Assembly (NCBI GenBank): GCA_963513935.1
Contig: OY740768.1
Location: forward strand, 19,591,177 to 19,655,176
Origin: Aphrophora alni
Lineage: Eukaryota > Arthropoda > Insecta > Hemiptera > Aphrophoridae
Length of the DNA: 64,000 nucleotides
Direction: 5' to 3'
The notes beneath the pieces were generated by a model that did not search any database, was not told where the DNA came from, and saw only the letters and a list, made by a program, of their open reading frames with translations. A program made the position numbers and the translations under genes. How positions within the stretch are numbered: position 1 is the first letter of the stretch; every line of letters begins with the position of its first letter. Shown here piece by piece: positions 45,705 through 58,579 of the stretch.

Positions 45705-47415
45705 TTTTCTTTATTTAAACTGATACAAACTGTAAATGTAACCGATTATTACAGTACAGAAACACACAAAAACAGTTTAAATGTCTTGCTTGATTACATA
45801 ATTTCAACCAATCTTGTTGTTCCCCGCCACTTCCCAGACATTTCTTATGGATCTTATTGAGTTGTGTGTACAGAAGACATTAAGTTTTATTTGTTAACGT
45901 AGTCCAGCAATTGGTAGTATGTCTCGTTCTTCAACATTCACACACCCACGTATACCTAGGGTGATTCACGAAGTTATCCCCACACTTATACAGCTCATTC
46001 TACTAGTAAAAATAATGAAAAAAGTTCATATAAACATATGTTCTATCTCGTTTCGTTTAGCGTCTGTCTGTCTGTATGTGTTTTTTAGAAAATAATTTCT
46101 ATCTTAAAAATGGTTTGAGATATCAAGTTGAAACTCTTTACATTTAATGACCTTATTAGTGTGCATCTTAGATAAAAGTTTCAAAATAATATCATTTACA
46201 GAAACAAAATGGCGGTCATTTAAAATGTTCAAATCCTAATAACTTTAAAACGAGTGATGTTACAAAAAAAAGGCAAGATACATAAAAAATAACCCATTTT
46301 TATATTTTTATTATTGTATTTTTACACACCCATTTCACTTTTGTTTGTAAAAATATACTTGTTCAATTTTAGCTTTTTGCTTTCATTTTTGCTTTATAAA
46401 ATGTATTTGGAGATATTTATTCCTTTGAAAAATTATTAATTTGTTTAGTTTATCATTTTATTGTATATATTGTAGATTCATTAGTTCAATTCTTATTATT
46501 CCCCCTTTTTCGACGTTGATGGTTTCATTGATTGACCATGCTCCTTATTTTTCCAAGATTTCCCTCTCTCCTCTTTAGTTTCAGTTTTTCATATATCTAA
46601 ATTCAAATTGTCTCGAATGGTACATGACTTATTTATTTTCGAATAATGGATTTTATTCCTCAGTATAAGATTTTTATTTTTAGTATGCTATAGCTTATAT
46701 TTTTATTTTTTACAATTGTGTAAAACCAATTACTTTACATTTGCTATATTAAACCATTATTTTGCCGGACATTACTGTCTTGTATGTGTCTTACTTTATT
46801 GTAGTTTGAAAGCATAGTGAAATTTATAATGGTGTACAGTACCTACATCAGCTACGAGGGTTAATGCGAAGGAGATATTATCATCTTTGATTATATTTCA
46901 ATCAAAAATGATCGAATTTCATGGTAAAAACGATGAGTCGTTTGATTATTTTATGTTTTCCTCTGACCAATTGCAAATAATAACTTCAATTTTTAAGATA
47001 TCGATACTCCTTAATTGTTAGATTAATTTGAAAACCGTTTTGAGATAAGCGTAAAAATGGCGATCTAATTATGGTTTATGCATTATTGGAAGAGTCATAT
47101 CCAGGTTACATAACCAAATTTTACTCTTGATTTTACTTTAAAAAATCTTCCATTTAAAAACATACATTATATAGTACGATTACTTCATGCATGTAAATGC
47201 GTAGAAACATAAGCAAGTCTTTGGATATATGAGTATTCTTTCATTACCTTTTGTTTTTAATTTGCACCTAATTACATAAATTAATATCACGTTTTATCAC
47301 AGGCCGTGGAAAGATTGTCCCATTAGATATACAACAGATTAATCTTATGAAATGAATAGGGAGAGATAGAGAGAGTGATTGTGGTGCGATTCTAACGAGT
47401 CAACGAAACGTTACA
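45705..47415. other. AT-rich DNA, nothing firmly recognised
   Basis: A stretch at about 46.06-46.26 kb (GTCTGTCTGTCTGTATG, later AACAAAATGGCGGTCATTT) has the look of non-autonomous DNA transposon sequence common in arthropods, but I could find no terminal repeats. Confidence 0.3.
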
Positions 47416-47419
47416 AGGT

Positions 47420-47545
47420 TCAATTTACCCCTGAACTTTAATTTAACAAAAACTCATTAAGGTTGCTCAGAGCTCAGCTATGAAATGGCCACTAGGGACA
47501 CAAATGCATTGAAACAAATGTGCTTCTGCCACTCGGTAACAAAAC
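47420..47545 (+). repeat. Block J, copy 2
   Basis: Second copy of the block at 44050-44175, about 3.4 kb away. The best matching part is the AAGGTTGCTCAGAGCTCAGC and TATGAAATGGCCACTAGGGA segment. Confidence 0.45.
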
Positions 47546-47549
47546 ACTG

Positions 47550-49030
47550 TTGGGGAAAACACAATTAATCAAATCTAACCGAAAATTTAGCAGCAATAAT
47601 TCATAATATGCTCAACTCATTGACCGAACAAAACACTAGGTATAGACAAATGGTTTTCTAATGGGTTTGTTTAATGGTCTATAGAGCATACATTTTAGTC
47701 ATTGCAAATATGATTAATATTAGATTTAGTTCATTTGTATTAATTAATATTTACAATGACATTCGTAAATTTTAAATCGCACCATTAACTTATACTTTTT
47801 ACTCTTTTCATTTAACGTGATATGTGGCATTCTATTCTGATTACACAACGAAGATTAAGTTATTTTTGTGTCCCTCTTAAAAGAAGAAACGAACTTAACA
47901 ATAACACAAATCTAAAATTTTAAATATAATATTATTCAAAAAATATTTTGTTTACAGTTCCAAATCGCTTTCTTATACGAATATCGTTTGATGAAAATTC
48001 AAAGATGTTTAAATAGTACATACGTTATTTCAATTTATGTAAACTTAAAACTCATTTATGACACAATCAGTCAATATCTGATGGTTTCCTAATAAATCAA
48101 TCTAATTACCTGAAGGTCTTACAAAACTGTTGTCTTTTTAGAATTGTATTTATATCTTTAATTTATTTATTTTCTTTGTACATTTTACAAAACGTATACA
48201 CCACCTAACTAACAAAATAAAATAAAACCACGGCTTCAAAATACATGGAAGGAAAATAATTATTAATCAAATACTTATTAATAAATACATAATACAATTT
48301 TCTGTTGAAAAAACAATAACAAAACAAAAATACAAAATATGCAAATTTTAAAAAACATATACCACTGTAAAAATATACTGTAGATACTTCTATTTAAGTC
48401 ATTTTAATGCTGTCCTTTATGCTATCTGTATGTTTGTATACAATGCAACAAAATGAACACAACGTATAATGAAGTGGAATCAGATAGGAAATCAATGTGT
48501 ACTTGCTATTCGCGATATAATTTTGTACTAATTTTATAAATCACATATACTGTTAATAGTATAAATTATTCCGAAATTAAACGTAATGTATGAATAGTCT
48601 CCAGGATTATATTATCAATAATTAATTAATAGATTATTTACTTTCATTATCTCACAGTCGAACAATCCTCAATTAATCCAAAAGGTTTATAAGTTTTGAT
48701 ACTTTGTGTCATTATCAGACCCGTGGTCTATGTCAATACTGTTTGAATTCTTTTATGACATTTTCCTTACAATTTCTTTATGGATTTTTTAGAAAAACAT
48801 TTTGAAAACAATTCACTACACGATGGTCTGCTTGTAGTGATGGTTTTATGTTAAATGCATGTTGATCTTTTAAATTGTGGACAATTACTAAATTAATTGA
48901 CCTTCTCACACCGTGCCTGTGATAGAATTATTACATTTATAATAATGATATCTACACAGAACATAAAGGCCTGACAATGAGTGCACGGTTATCAGGATTA
49001 ATGTTTGAAATTTCCTACACTAAATAGAAA
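47550..49030. other. AT-rich DNA, nothing recognised
   Basis: No coding region. A diverged upstream part of the Penelope-like fossil might extend into it but cannot be read. Confidence 0.4.
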
Positions 49031-49034
49031 ATAA

Positions 49035-50200
49035 ATATATTATGAATCACATTTACAATAAATTAAAAAATATATGTGGATGATATAATATGCTTGTTTA
49101 ATGGTACTACTAGGTAAATTCAAGTTTTCAATGACTTCTTGAACAACCTCCAACAATAGTTGACATTCACAAACTAAATAAAATCCATCAACAATATCAA
49201 TTATCTGGACCTCTCCATCACTAAAGAAAACTTCTCACACAAATTTAAAATATATCTATAACCAACGGAAACCAATCATACTACTTCAAACCACCCAATG
49301 CAACATAAGTTTTGCTCCAAACAATAGCTTGGAGTATTCAAGATACGAATTTAGAATGACGACTTCAAAGAGGAAATAGAAACCACACATTAACAACTCC
49401 AAAATATTACCATCAAATCATTGGAAACAAATTGTTTAATACTAAGAAACAAAACACAGAACACAAAGTAGATTACATACCGAATAAAAAAAAAATCTAG
49501 TTGTTGAAAACAAACATTTGGAGCATTCAACCAAGAATATTTTCCCAAACAAGGATACCAGATCAGTTATTGAGCGTCCAACAAATTGAGTATATTTTAA
49601 AAAATCATCCGAACCCTACAAACAATGTTTACAACAGTGGAGTACATAAACCATCATGCAATGATTGTAACAAACAATATGTTGGACAAAATGGACGCAA
49701 AAAGATTTAAGAAACATCTTACCTGCAATATTATATCCACTAATAATAAACACAAATCTAACTAAACCGAGCACTAATGAAAGAAAATTACACCTATACA
49801 GCTATCGAAACCAATTTATCAATATTACACGTTGCTAAAAAAAGTCGAACTTTAAACACATTAGAAGAGTATTTAGTAGTAATTTTTAAATAACCCAGAT
49901 TCTTTACTCACTACCAAATTAAACATTGCATATAATGGCATATATGATACATTACAATGCTAAACACAAAAAATAAAAAACGTTGATAGATCTAAACACC
50001 AATATTACAAAGTTAAAAAATATTAGCTAACCCATCCCAGTCATCAGTTTGATTTCAAGCGTAAAACACATGGCCACAAAATGTAAAACAAAGTAGGACT
50101 AATACATATTAGTGTACATATAATGTGGTTGCTATTTATGTATCCTAATCATGTGATGATGCCGCTTGTGACGGTGAAACAGCTGTAATAAAATACATTT
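49035..50200 (+). pseudogene. Penelope-like element fossil (RT C-terminus + GIY-YIG endonuclease + 3' end)
   Basis: On the plus strand the reverse transcriptase catalytic YVDD is seen at 49073-49084, followed in the same frame, with several stops, by NNINYLDLSITKENF and HKFKIYL, typical of the end of Penelope-like RTs. Then come TSNHPMQHKF and, around 49.64-49.70 kb, NNVYNSGVHKPSCNDCNKQY followed by VGQNGR, the start of the GIY-YIG nuclease with its zinc-type cysteines. SILHVAKKSRTLNTLEE near 49.82-49.87 kb is the end of that domain. Downstream GTGATGATGCCGC and GACGGTGAAAC (50153-50180) match the 3' signature of the foldback elements. Many stops and small shifts make it non-functional; the N-terminal RT part is missing or unreadable. 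Confidence 0.8.
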
Positions 50201-50846
50201 CAACAAGTATTACATGACAGGACAAGGTAATACCTTTTTTATAATTAAAATATCTTGTTTATAATATGGTCTACGTCTGAGTATTTCTAAAATACAAATT
50301 TTAAGAGTTTTTAAAAATTAATTTAAAATTCAACTCATTCCATTCAATAATTATATAAAATAAAATTTCAAAACAAAATCTAAATAAAGCCAAGAATCTG
50401 ATGATACTAAATTTGTTGAAATCCTTAATCCTACTTGATTAATTGAGGATTATTTAACAGAGTTAACAATGGTATTAACTAATTGTTATATATTCGGAAA
50501 TAACCAACATTTGTACATACAAATTATACACGATATTTCAAGAGCATGGATCCACTTTTATCAATTGACAAAAGCTAGAATTTAACAGGCATACAAATAA
50601 AGTTAAGGTCTAATTTAGAATCTTAAACTAGTGAGTGGTTGTATTGACGTGTAATTTCATGACCTCGTAAATAATAGTTCTAGTTATTTTGTTAGTTAAG
50701 ATCTATTTCTTGAATTCTGAGTTTCTTATAATATTACATTTGTTTTATATTCTAACGTAGCGTCGGCTTCTAGATCTTTAGTTTTGTTTTTGTATGTTCT
50801 ACGTTTTACAACTTAATAACACTAATTGATCGAAAAGTCGTGAATT

Positions 50847-50880
50847 ATTTCAATATACAACTGATTTCAATATACAACTG
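50847..50880 (+). repeat. 17-bp exact tandem duplication
   Basis: ATTTCAATATACAACTG occurs twice in direct tandem (50847-50863 and 50864-50880), immediately before the palindrome that follows. Confidence 0.9.
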
Positions 50881-50912
50881 ATTGGATACAGTATTTAAAT
50901 ACTGCATCCAAT
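50881..50912. repeat. 32-bp near-perfect palindrome
   Basis: ATTGGATACAGTATTT is followed by its reverse complement with one mismatched pair. It abuts the 17-bp tandem duplication, which suggests a common origin in a replication or repair event. Confidence 0.85.
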
Positions 50913-51290
50913 AACTTTTCAATTAGAATACATGTTTTAACTCCTAATTATTCATAATTCTCCAAATATCTAGAATAATGACAGATAAACTGTTTGTATG
51001 GAGGATAATATTCCTCACCTATCACGATCTAAGCTGCTTCAATAATTTATATGGAGTTTTCACTGCAGTTCTTAGAAATACGTAAATTTGGACCTTCGAA
51101 ACTTAAATTTTGATTCCTCAACATAATATTAATATGGCAGAATCATGGAAAAACATCGAACCAAAGTGAAATTATCATACTTTATTTTATTTAGATAAAA
51201 ATTAAATTTTTATGTTGCTTCATTGAGAACTTCAAATAAATAAATGAAAGAAAGCAGCTAAAACTTGGTAATTTTAACAAATAAAAGTAT

Positions 51291-51509
51291 AGACAGACTA
51301 AAACTCGAACACAAAAATTAGGTTTACCTAATCAAACGCGTTTCAACGACAAAGTCGCCATCCTCAGTGATACATGAGCTACAATAACTAAACTATAACT
51401 TTTAAGTCGTAACTCATTTATCACTGAGGATGGCGACTTTGTCGTTGAAACGCTTTTGATTAAGTAAACGTAATTTTTGTGGTACCTTGTGTTCAAGTTT
51501 TAGTCTATC
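51291..51509. mobile_element. Foldback element, copy 2
   Basis: Same family as 7236-7450. It begins AGACAGACTAAAACTCGAAC and ends in CAAGTTTTAGTCTATCC. Arms pair over about 85-95 bp. The inner parts of the arms are nearly perfect inverted copies: CAACGACAAAGTCGCCATCC and its complement. Each arm, read outward, has CTGAGGA and GAAAC (right arm 51424-51430 and 51447-51451; left arm on the minus strand 51367-51361 and 51344-51340). Between them CGAC-TTT-GTCG can form a stem. No reading frame is conserved. Confidence 0.78.
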
Positions 51510-51514
51510 CAATA

Positions 51515-54500
51515 TTATCCCACAAGTCAAGCTTAATGTGTATTTATAAATAAAAGTGTAATTCTATGTTAGATATATTAAATAGAAATATAATATTCTT
51601 AGAGTGAATTACCAGTGTTATTAGTAATCAAGCAGAGCCCGAGTCACCTATTAAACCTTCATTTCACGCTACGTTGAAGCACCCATCAACACGTTTTACC
51701 TAACTTAATTACAACGTCATTAATTTTTTTGTTTAACTTAAATTAGACTTGCATAAAATTAATTTAAATTAAATTATTTAAAAAATTATTAGACATTATA
51801 AACTTATAGGAATTTTAACAGTTTTGTTTCTCTGTCTGGAAACGAAATGATATGTACAATAAATTATGATGTTCAACTTAACGTAATTCAACAACATTTT
51901 AATGAATTGTTAACCTTTTTTTTTTGTAAATCATTTGAATTGTAAAGTATATAGCTTACATGAAAGTATTTTATTTAATACGGAAATATTAAAACATTAA
52001 CTGTTCCTGCTTGTAAATCGCACTTTGTATGTGTATCCTAATTGGCCGAGATTTCGCCTGCACGGATTATGCAATTTTCATTATTTAGCATTCTCAGAAA
52101 GACTTAGTTTTATAGAATCGTTATTCGATTTAATTTTTTACTAGATTGATGTTCAAGTAACTCCAATAAGCATTTCCCAGTGAGTAATTTTTCACCATAA
52201 TCTTAATTTTGAAACTTTACTTTATGCCAAGTAGTTACATTGACAAGTATACCTGTGTCGTTATCACTTTAAGTAAAGACTCAAGCGTAGTTCCCTTTTA
52301 TTAAATTGAATTCGTTTAACTTTCACATTATTACACGTAAATGAAAAACAGATATCAGTTTACCTTTTTCCATTGTCATTTTTCTTCTGATGTGTTAAAC
52401 TTTTTAGGTCTAACTTATTTACAAAAATTTTTTGTTCCCTCTTTTAAAATATGATTCTAAGGCAGAAGGAAGTAGCCAACAAACTAAAACACGTTTTAAC
52501 CTCAACAGTTTGAAAGACTAGTACCTCATCACAACTCAGCCTACCTTCTAGAGTCACTTCCTCAGCGGCATTCAAATAAAACCACCTACAGCTTAGAAAC
52601 CTGTTTTAATTATGTATCAACTTTGTTAACAGTAAAATGTATGTTTTTGATGAAATATCAAAATTATATACGAAATTGGTTTCCTCTTAATCACTAATAA
52701 AAATCTGTTCAAACTAGTGAACAACTGTGCCTATTAAAAAAAAGAAAGAAAAGAAAACATATTCAGTCCCGATTAGGGTTTCTGGAGACAAATGTTTCTC
52801 TATAATTAATGATCCTTAAGAATATTAAATCCACCTTCACAGGTAAATAACCTAGGTGGTTATTATTTCTATTTATGCATATGTAAAATGTGGTATTGTA
52901 TTTTGTATTTTATAATGGAAGAAATAATAAAGATTTTTCATTTCAAAAAAATATATTTTTTTTTTCTTTGTCACTGCGTATATTATTTTGTATTTGAATT
53001 AATTTTTTTTAATGCAATGTTACTTTGAACTGTAATAAGAATCAATTTTAACTTTGTTTATTTCTCTTCTTGATTTTGAAAAAGCAACTTATTTTTTTAA
53101 GAACAAAAGTTTTAATAATTGTAATAAAACTATGACAACTGATCTGAACTTCTCACTTAAAAATGTAAATTATTCATTGAGACGTTCTTACTTTTGAAAG
53201 ATGTTTTAAAATACCTATATTATAAACATTCTATAACTAAATGTAAAATCTACCTATACGATCAGCCTAGCCTAATTATCAGATTATACGAAAAAAAAAT
53301 GATTCTTGTTGCAACATTGTTTTTGCTCAGGATTATAAATAGAGAAATATAACCGTTTCATTAAGCTACATAATTGGCCCGATGATAACGTTTACTTATT
53401 TGTAATGATGATAACCTCTGATATTAAAATGAGTAAAATGAATCAGCGATTGTTATTAAATGAACCCACAACACACAATTGGTTTTATGACAACACCTAA
53501 AATCCAAGTGCAAACCACTATCCCAACCAATTCGGAAAAAAAAATCTTAGAAAATATGACAAAGTCACACTGTAAAATCACGTACTTCACTATTTGTTTA
53601 TAAGAATATTTCTTTGAGTTTGAAAAAACATAAAATAACTTAAACCAATTGTTTTATAATATCAATGTTTCTACGAAGTATGACGTGGTCTAATTTTTGT
53701 TCTTGGAAATGTCACACTACTTAATAAAAGGAAAGAAAAATACACATTGTATTCACGTAATCTGACAAAAGAACAAAGATTTATATTTCATAAAAACAAC
53801 ATTTTGACGTATACGATTGTTATTTTTCTTGTTTCTTTTGTGTTGTACTAAAGCATTCTATAAATTCTGAATCGAATCTCAGCATGAGTTTTCACAAAGC
53901 TAAATTCACAATATTTGCAATGTAGGCTTCAAATCTCGTACGTATGTTTTCTCTTGAAGTGTCATACGCAAAATCTATTTCTTATAAATGTGTTGTTTTC
54001 TGTTTATGAAACATAAATACAATTGTTCTTTTACCTTCGAAAATTACTTTCAAAGCTCAAAGCGTGTTGTACGATAGAACTCTAAATGAATATTAACATA
54101 ATTAACGTTGATAATGATGGCTTGTAATATTTAAAAATTTGATGCATTTTTATAATAATATATCAGTTACATTAAATGAAATTAATGTGCTGAATGGTAA
54201 AAATTACAGGTTTATACCGTATCATAATGTTAATGTGGGTAACTAAGTGGGTAACATTGTGGGTAAGTTAGATTACGTTTATCTTTGCGTAAAATAACAA
54301 ATGCAAACTTATGGTTTATTTATTTATATACGAGTATATTCTGATTTACTTACATAATATGCTGATTTACATGGTTATGTGAATAATTACTATGCGAAGT
54401 TATATATATATAAAAAATCGTCTACTAATCATTTCATTATTTTTTTTAAGTTTGCATATTATTTATGCAAATAAATTTAGTAAAACAGAATCCATATATT

Positions 54501-54695
54501 TGTCGAAAAGATAGATAAATAGTTTTTAATAGGCTGGGTACTGAAAAGAAACATAATGAAAAATTACACTTTTTTAATATATAGGTTTGCTAATAACAGA
54601 TGTCAATACAGTAACTAAAGAGAAAAAGATTCAAATAAAGAAAGGTAACAATAATACATCCCACCCCAACACACCTTTAAATCAAAAATATTAGG
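51515..54695. other. Long AT-rich stretch, nothing recognised
   Basis: No coding region or repeat that I can support. TTATCAGATTATACGAAAAA near 53.28 kb resembles the start of H copy g (TTATCAGATTATAAAAAAG) but the rest of the H repeat is not seen. Confidence 0.45.
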
Positions 54696-54818
54696 AAAGA
54701 TCATAACAATAAAAATATACAAGTCGAAAATCCTGTGTGACGCCCCTTTCTATGATCCCTGACACGAGAGAATAACCGGTCATAGAAATAGAAAGAATAA
54801 TTCTCAGGAGGGTATACA

Positions 54819-55141
54819 GTTGGCCAAACGTTAGCTGGCACTTGGGCTTGGCGAGCTGAGACGACGGACTTGGGACGAGGGGAGGGTGGAATACTTTCGG
54901 AATACATTGACTCTCGCCGCTTTGTATAATGCCGAAATTGGTTTGTAATCTATGTCAGATCTTTTAAGCTGCAAACAATAAATATACAAATTTCAATTAT
55001 AGGAGCCAGAAAATTACGGTGTGTACGCTTCAGCCCATCTCTCGCCCCGTTAAACCGGTTGTTGACATTAGCTGATGTTTTCAGAAAGATGAATACAGGT
55101 TTTCTACCTAGCAGCCAAGTGCCAGCTTATGTTTGGCCGAC
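54819..55141. repeat. Inverted 28-mer pair around a GC-richer island
   Basis: 54819-54846 (GTTGGCCAAACGTTAGCTGG and CACTTGGG) and 55114-55141 are inverted copies with three or four differences, about 267 bp apart. The sequence between them and to about 54720 on the left is clearly less AT-rich than the surroundings. A minus-strand frame (54907-54701) encodes a proline- and arginine-containing peptide with no motif I know. It could be the remains of a foldback transposon or of two inverted copies of a repeat. Confidence 0.6.
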
Positions 55142-55149
55142 AATACTGA

Positions 55150-55870
55150 GCAGTGGAAGAAGATGAATTGTAGAATACTGGATAGAGTGAGGATCTAGAG
55201 ATATTATGTGAAGAGTAAGCGATATTAATGAAAATGAAAAAATGTAAAATGAGAATTTCTAGAGAGGAGAAGAAGAAAGATATTTTGGGGAAGACCAGTA
55301 GGAGAAGGATCTGAAAAACGAAAGGTTCGATAACCCGGAGGAAGTTCAAAGACGGGATGTATTCGTGTATGTGTATATTAATGAAAATGCTTTATAGAAC
55401 TATTAATTAAAATGGGCCTTTTTGTTTACACTCGGCTGAGTCATAATAATCAATTAATTGACTATGAATAAAAACTAATGTAAACGTTTAACTTAGAAGC
55501 GAACCATTTTATAGTTATATCACGATTTATTTATTATTTTGTATTACAAAAGATACTTAAACGATGCTACGTTAAAAAATAAATGTTTTCTTGTCAACCA
55601 GTGGTGGCCATCCCTTCTATTCGGCATTGATCCAAGAATATCTCATCCTTTCTTTTTATCATTATAAGCGGCATATGACCACTACTTCCTACGCCGATAT
55701 TGGTGATTTCGGCCCTGAGCGGTCTTGCTCGTGTATAACGGTGAGTTGATGTCCACTTACGGGTGTTGATTTACTTGGTAGTAATCAGCCTTGTCATTTA
55801 TCAAGGGGGAAGCATAAAAAGTGGGCCTGGTGTTGAACACAAAAAAAAAACAAAGTATCTTATATTTAAC
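55150..55870. other. GC-richer non-coding DNA, unidentified
   Basis: The part at about 55.60-55.76 kb is unusually GC-rich for the window and has imperfect open frames on the minus strand without a recognisable domain. Given the LINE fossil right after it, it may be part of a nested or composite old retroelement. Confidence 0.35.
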
Positions 55871-55879
55871 AACACATAG

Positions 55880-56240
55880 GATCAAACCGTGGAAGAGGGA
55901 GAAGTGGAGCAAATTTCTATTTACAAAGAGTAGTGTCAAGTAGAGGAGGAATGTATGAGGACGTACAATGTAGACTTAAACGGGCAAAAAGTGCCTTTGG
56001 CCATAGGCCAATATGAAGACAACTCAATTGACCGAAAGAATCAAACTTAGGACCAGATGAGAACAAGTGAATGAAAAGCAAATAAAGGTTGAAATTAACT
56101 AATGGAAGTGGAGATATATTGGTTTTACTTTGAGAAAGTAGGAAGACGAGGTGGTAAGGCAGGATATGTAGTGATGAAGCAAAAAGAAAGGACAGCTGAG
56201 GATGACTTGGAGGCAATCTAAAGAGTCCTGTCATCCAGGT
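55880..56240 (+). pseudogene. Non-LTR retrotransposon (LINE) fossil, end of reverse transcriptase
   Basis: Plus-strand reading, broken by stops and shifts. A decayed VEEVEQ-like start (about 55.89-55.92 kb) leads to RGGMYEDVQCRLKRAKSAFG (55942-56001), followed by HRPI, a stop in the place of the usual W, and RQLN. This corresponds to the conserved GG-DEDV-RI-KARSAF-LRPIW region of L2/RTE/CR1-like LINE RTs. In another frame WKWRYIGFTLRK (56103-56138) matches the RWRWIGHTLRK motif of the same proteins, and RTAEDDLEAI follows near 56.21 kb. The sequence between the motifs has been shortened. The clade is not certain. Confidence 0.7.
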
Positions 56241-56249
56241 CATCCTCAA

Positions 56250-58575
56250 CTATCCATTCCTGATTAATCCTAATAAAGAAGACGTGGGAAAATGAGGGTG
56301 AAAGTTGTTGGAGGCAATCCTTTTGTTTCAGCCCTATAATCCTTGGAGTAATAAAAAGACATAAATCAAAGTAAGTCACGATTTAAATGTATACATCACA
56401 CACATTTTACTATATAAAGATATTTCTAGTCCTAATAATAAACACTTTAGTCAAACAAAACGATTTAAATTTTTTGGCCAAAACACATTTACCATATTAA
56501 ATACATTATTTGGTTTTGTAAAGCAGAACATTTTATGAAAGCTTTTATTATACTCAAAAATAATAAAAGAAAACAGTGTGTAAGTTGTAAAATAATGTTT
56601 TACCAAAACAACAGTTTTCATATATAGATGCACCTACAGTATAGTTGAAATATGTAATTATTACAATAACTAGAGAGAAATATTTCTTTCGAGGAGAAAG
56701 AATTCATTAAAATAGCTGTGGGTTTAAAATTACAAAAAGTTATATACAAAGTAGGCTATACACTTCTGACCATTCCACTTCCAATGCGCTATGAAGTAAA
56801 AACCAATATACATAAACTCCGCTCTCAATGCGCGGAAATATAGCAATATACATAAACATTCACTGTAATATAGTCTCATCAATTTCTAGACAAGTCAAGC
56901 ATAAAATTCAATACGACGTGTTGTTTGCACTGTTCTTTATGTAACCAAATCAAATAATGTTTTATTTATGAGCTTTGGTGAAACCAATCAGGTAAATCTG
57001 ACATGGCAGGCAGATATTTCTCCTACTTCTAGATACTTGAAAATACTTGTGGATAGAACACAATAGTTCATTTTGACAGATACTGTCACTTACATAAATT
57101 ACATTGTATAAGAAAGACTCCAACTGGATGTAAATATATAGACAAATAGATTCAAAAGTTATTGATTTTATAAATGTCAAGTAAAATCACACGTATCTGT
57201 GTCATTAGTGACAACAGATGTTGATCTATCTGATAAAATTATGAGTAGCATTGATGCAGGAAACTGTCTCAAAGAAACTTAGCAGTAGTTAATAATATCA
57301 CAAATACTGCACAAGATTGATATTAGTTAATCAAACCAATTTTATTCTAGAAAATGATTAATCTTTCGAATACCAAAACACTACGTCCTAGATAACAACT
57401 TTCTTTAAATTTCATGAAATTTAAAACTAACATATATATATTGACTTTATTTCCTAAAGACCATAAAATATTCAAAAATGTCATATATTTTACACTTTAA
57501 TATTATTATTAGTAACCGTCCGAAGGAGGGTTCTGTTTTAACTCAACTATTTAACATTTTCTCTACACATTTGGGTGATTTTTCCACACCTAAGTTGAAC
57601 AAAATCTACCATTCGGAAGTGTGGGATTAAGTTTTTTGTAATGATCTGTATACACAATTTTTAATGTTGTTGTCAATTCTAAAATCCGCTACACAAAATC
57701 TCTGCTGTACGGTTTTCAACTAAAATCAGAAGCGTGACAATGTCTTAAATATAATGGTGTGAACAAGTCTCAATGAGTAGTCATCTAAAGTAACGAAATA
57801 AAAATTTAATTTTCAATTGTTTTTAAAACATTTTCATAGAAAATTTCTATCTAACCATGCATATTTTTGTAAACCAAACTTATTACTTTTTAAATATTTT
57901 TGTTGATAAATAAAACCCTTTTAGTACATCATATAGTTATCAATCCTAATAATGAAAAATTAATAAAGAACAATATCAAATACATTAATATTTTCATAAA
58001 AGTTTCGTCGTTTTATTTCCTTATGTATTTATTTAAATGTTGATGTATCGTTCATGTAACTTATATATAGGTATAAATTAATTATAGTAAAAAATACTGT
58101 ATCTGATTGGTTAAACGTCCCACAAATTTGTTCACCATCCAACAAGGCCTAACAGTAGTAGATGTATATTTTGTTTTGTTGTTTCTGATAAGGCAATCAA
58201 CATGTTACATTTTATTTAAATGGACGGCTGAGAAGTATAATTTTTACTACTACAATGTGACCCCAAGTTAATGATATATATATATATATATATCCAAAAA
58301 AACATGATGCAAAAACAATGCCATGTATAGTAGCATTTAACTTTTATCATTTCTCTTTGCAAGTGGTGTTCCTGTTTACCTTAACTGTATATATTATTTA
58401 CTGTTTTTTATTCGTCTCTTCATATATCACGTCACATCCTAGGCAGTAGACAAAAACCTGTTTACAAGAACTATTTATTGAATGTATTCAATACTTCTCA
58501 AAATTTTATTATTCACAAAACATCTAAATATAAATAGCAATGCAACCATTTTACACTTCATGGTGCATGAAACAT
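56250..58575. other. AT-rich DNA, nothing recognised
   Basis: No coding region. A (TA)n tract of about 20 bp lies at 58274-58293. Confidence 0.45.
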
Positions 58576-58579
58576 GTAT

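Noticed and set aside
46060..46260. DNA transposon around AAAATGGCGG
   Set aside because: The motif occurs in many arthropod elements, but I could find no terminal repeats or borders, so I left it as background.
55917..56249. Minus-strand frame of 110 codons
   Set aside because: The coding signal at this place is on the plus strand (LINE fossil), so the minus frame is its shadow.
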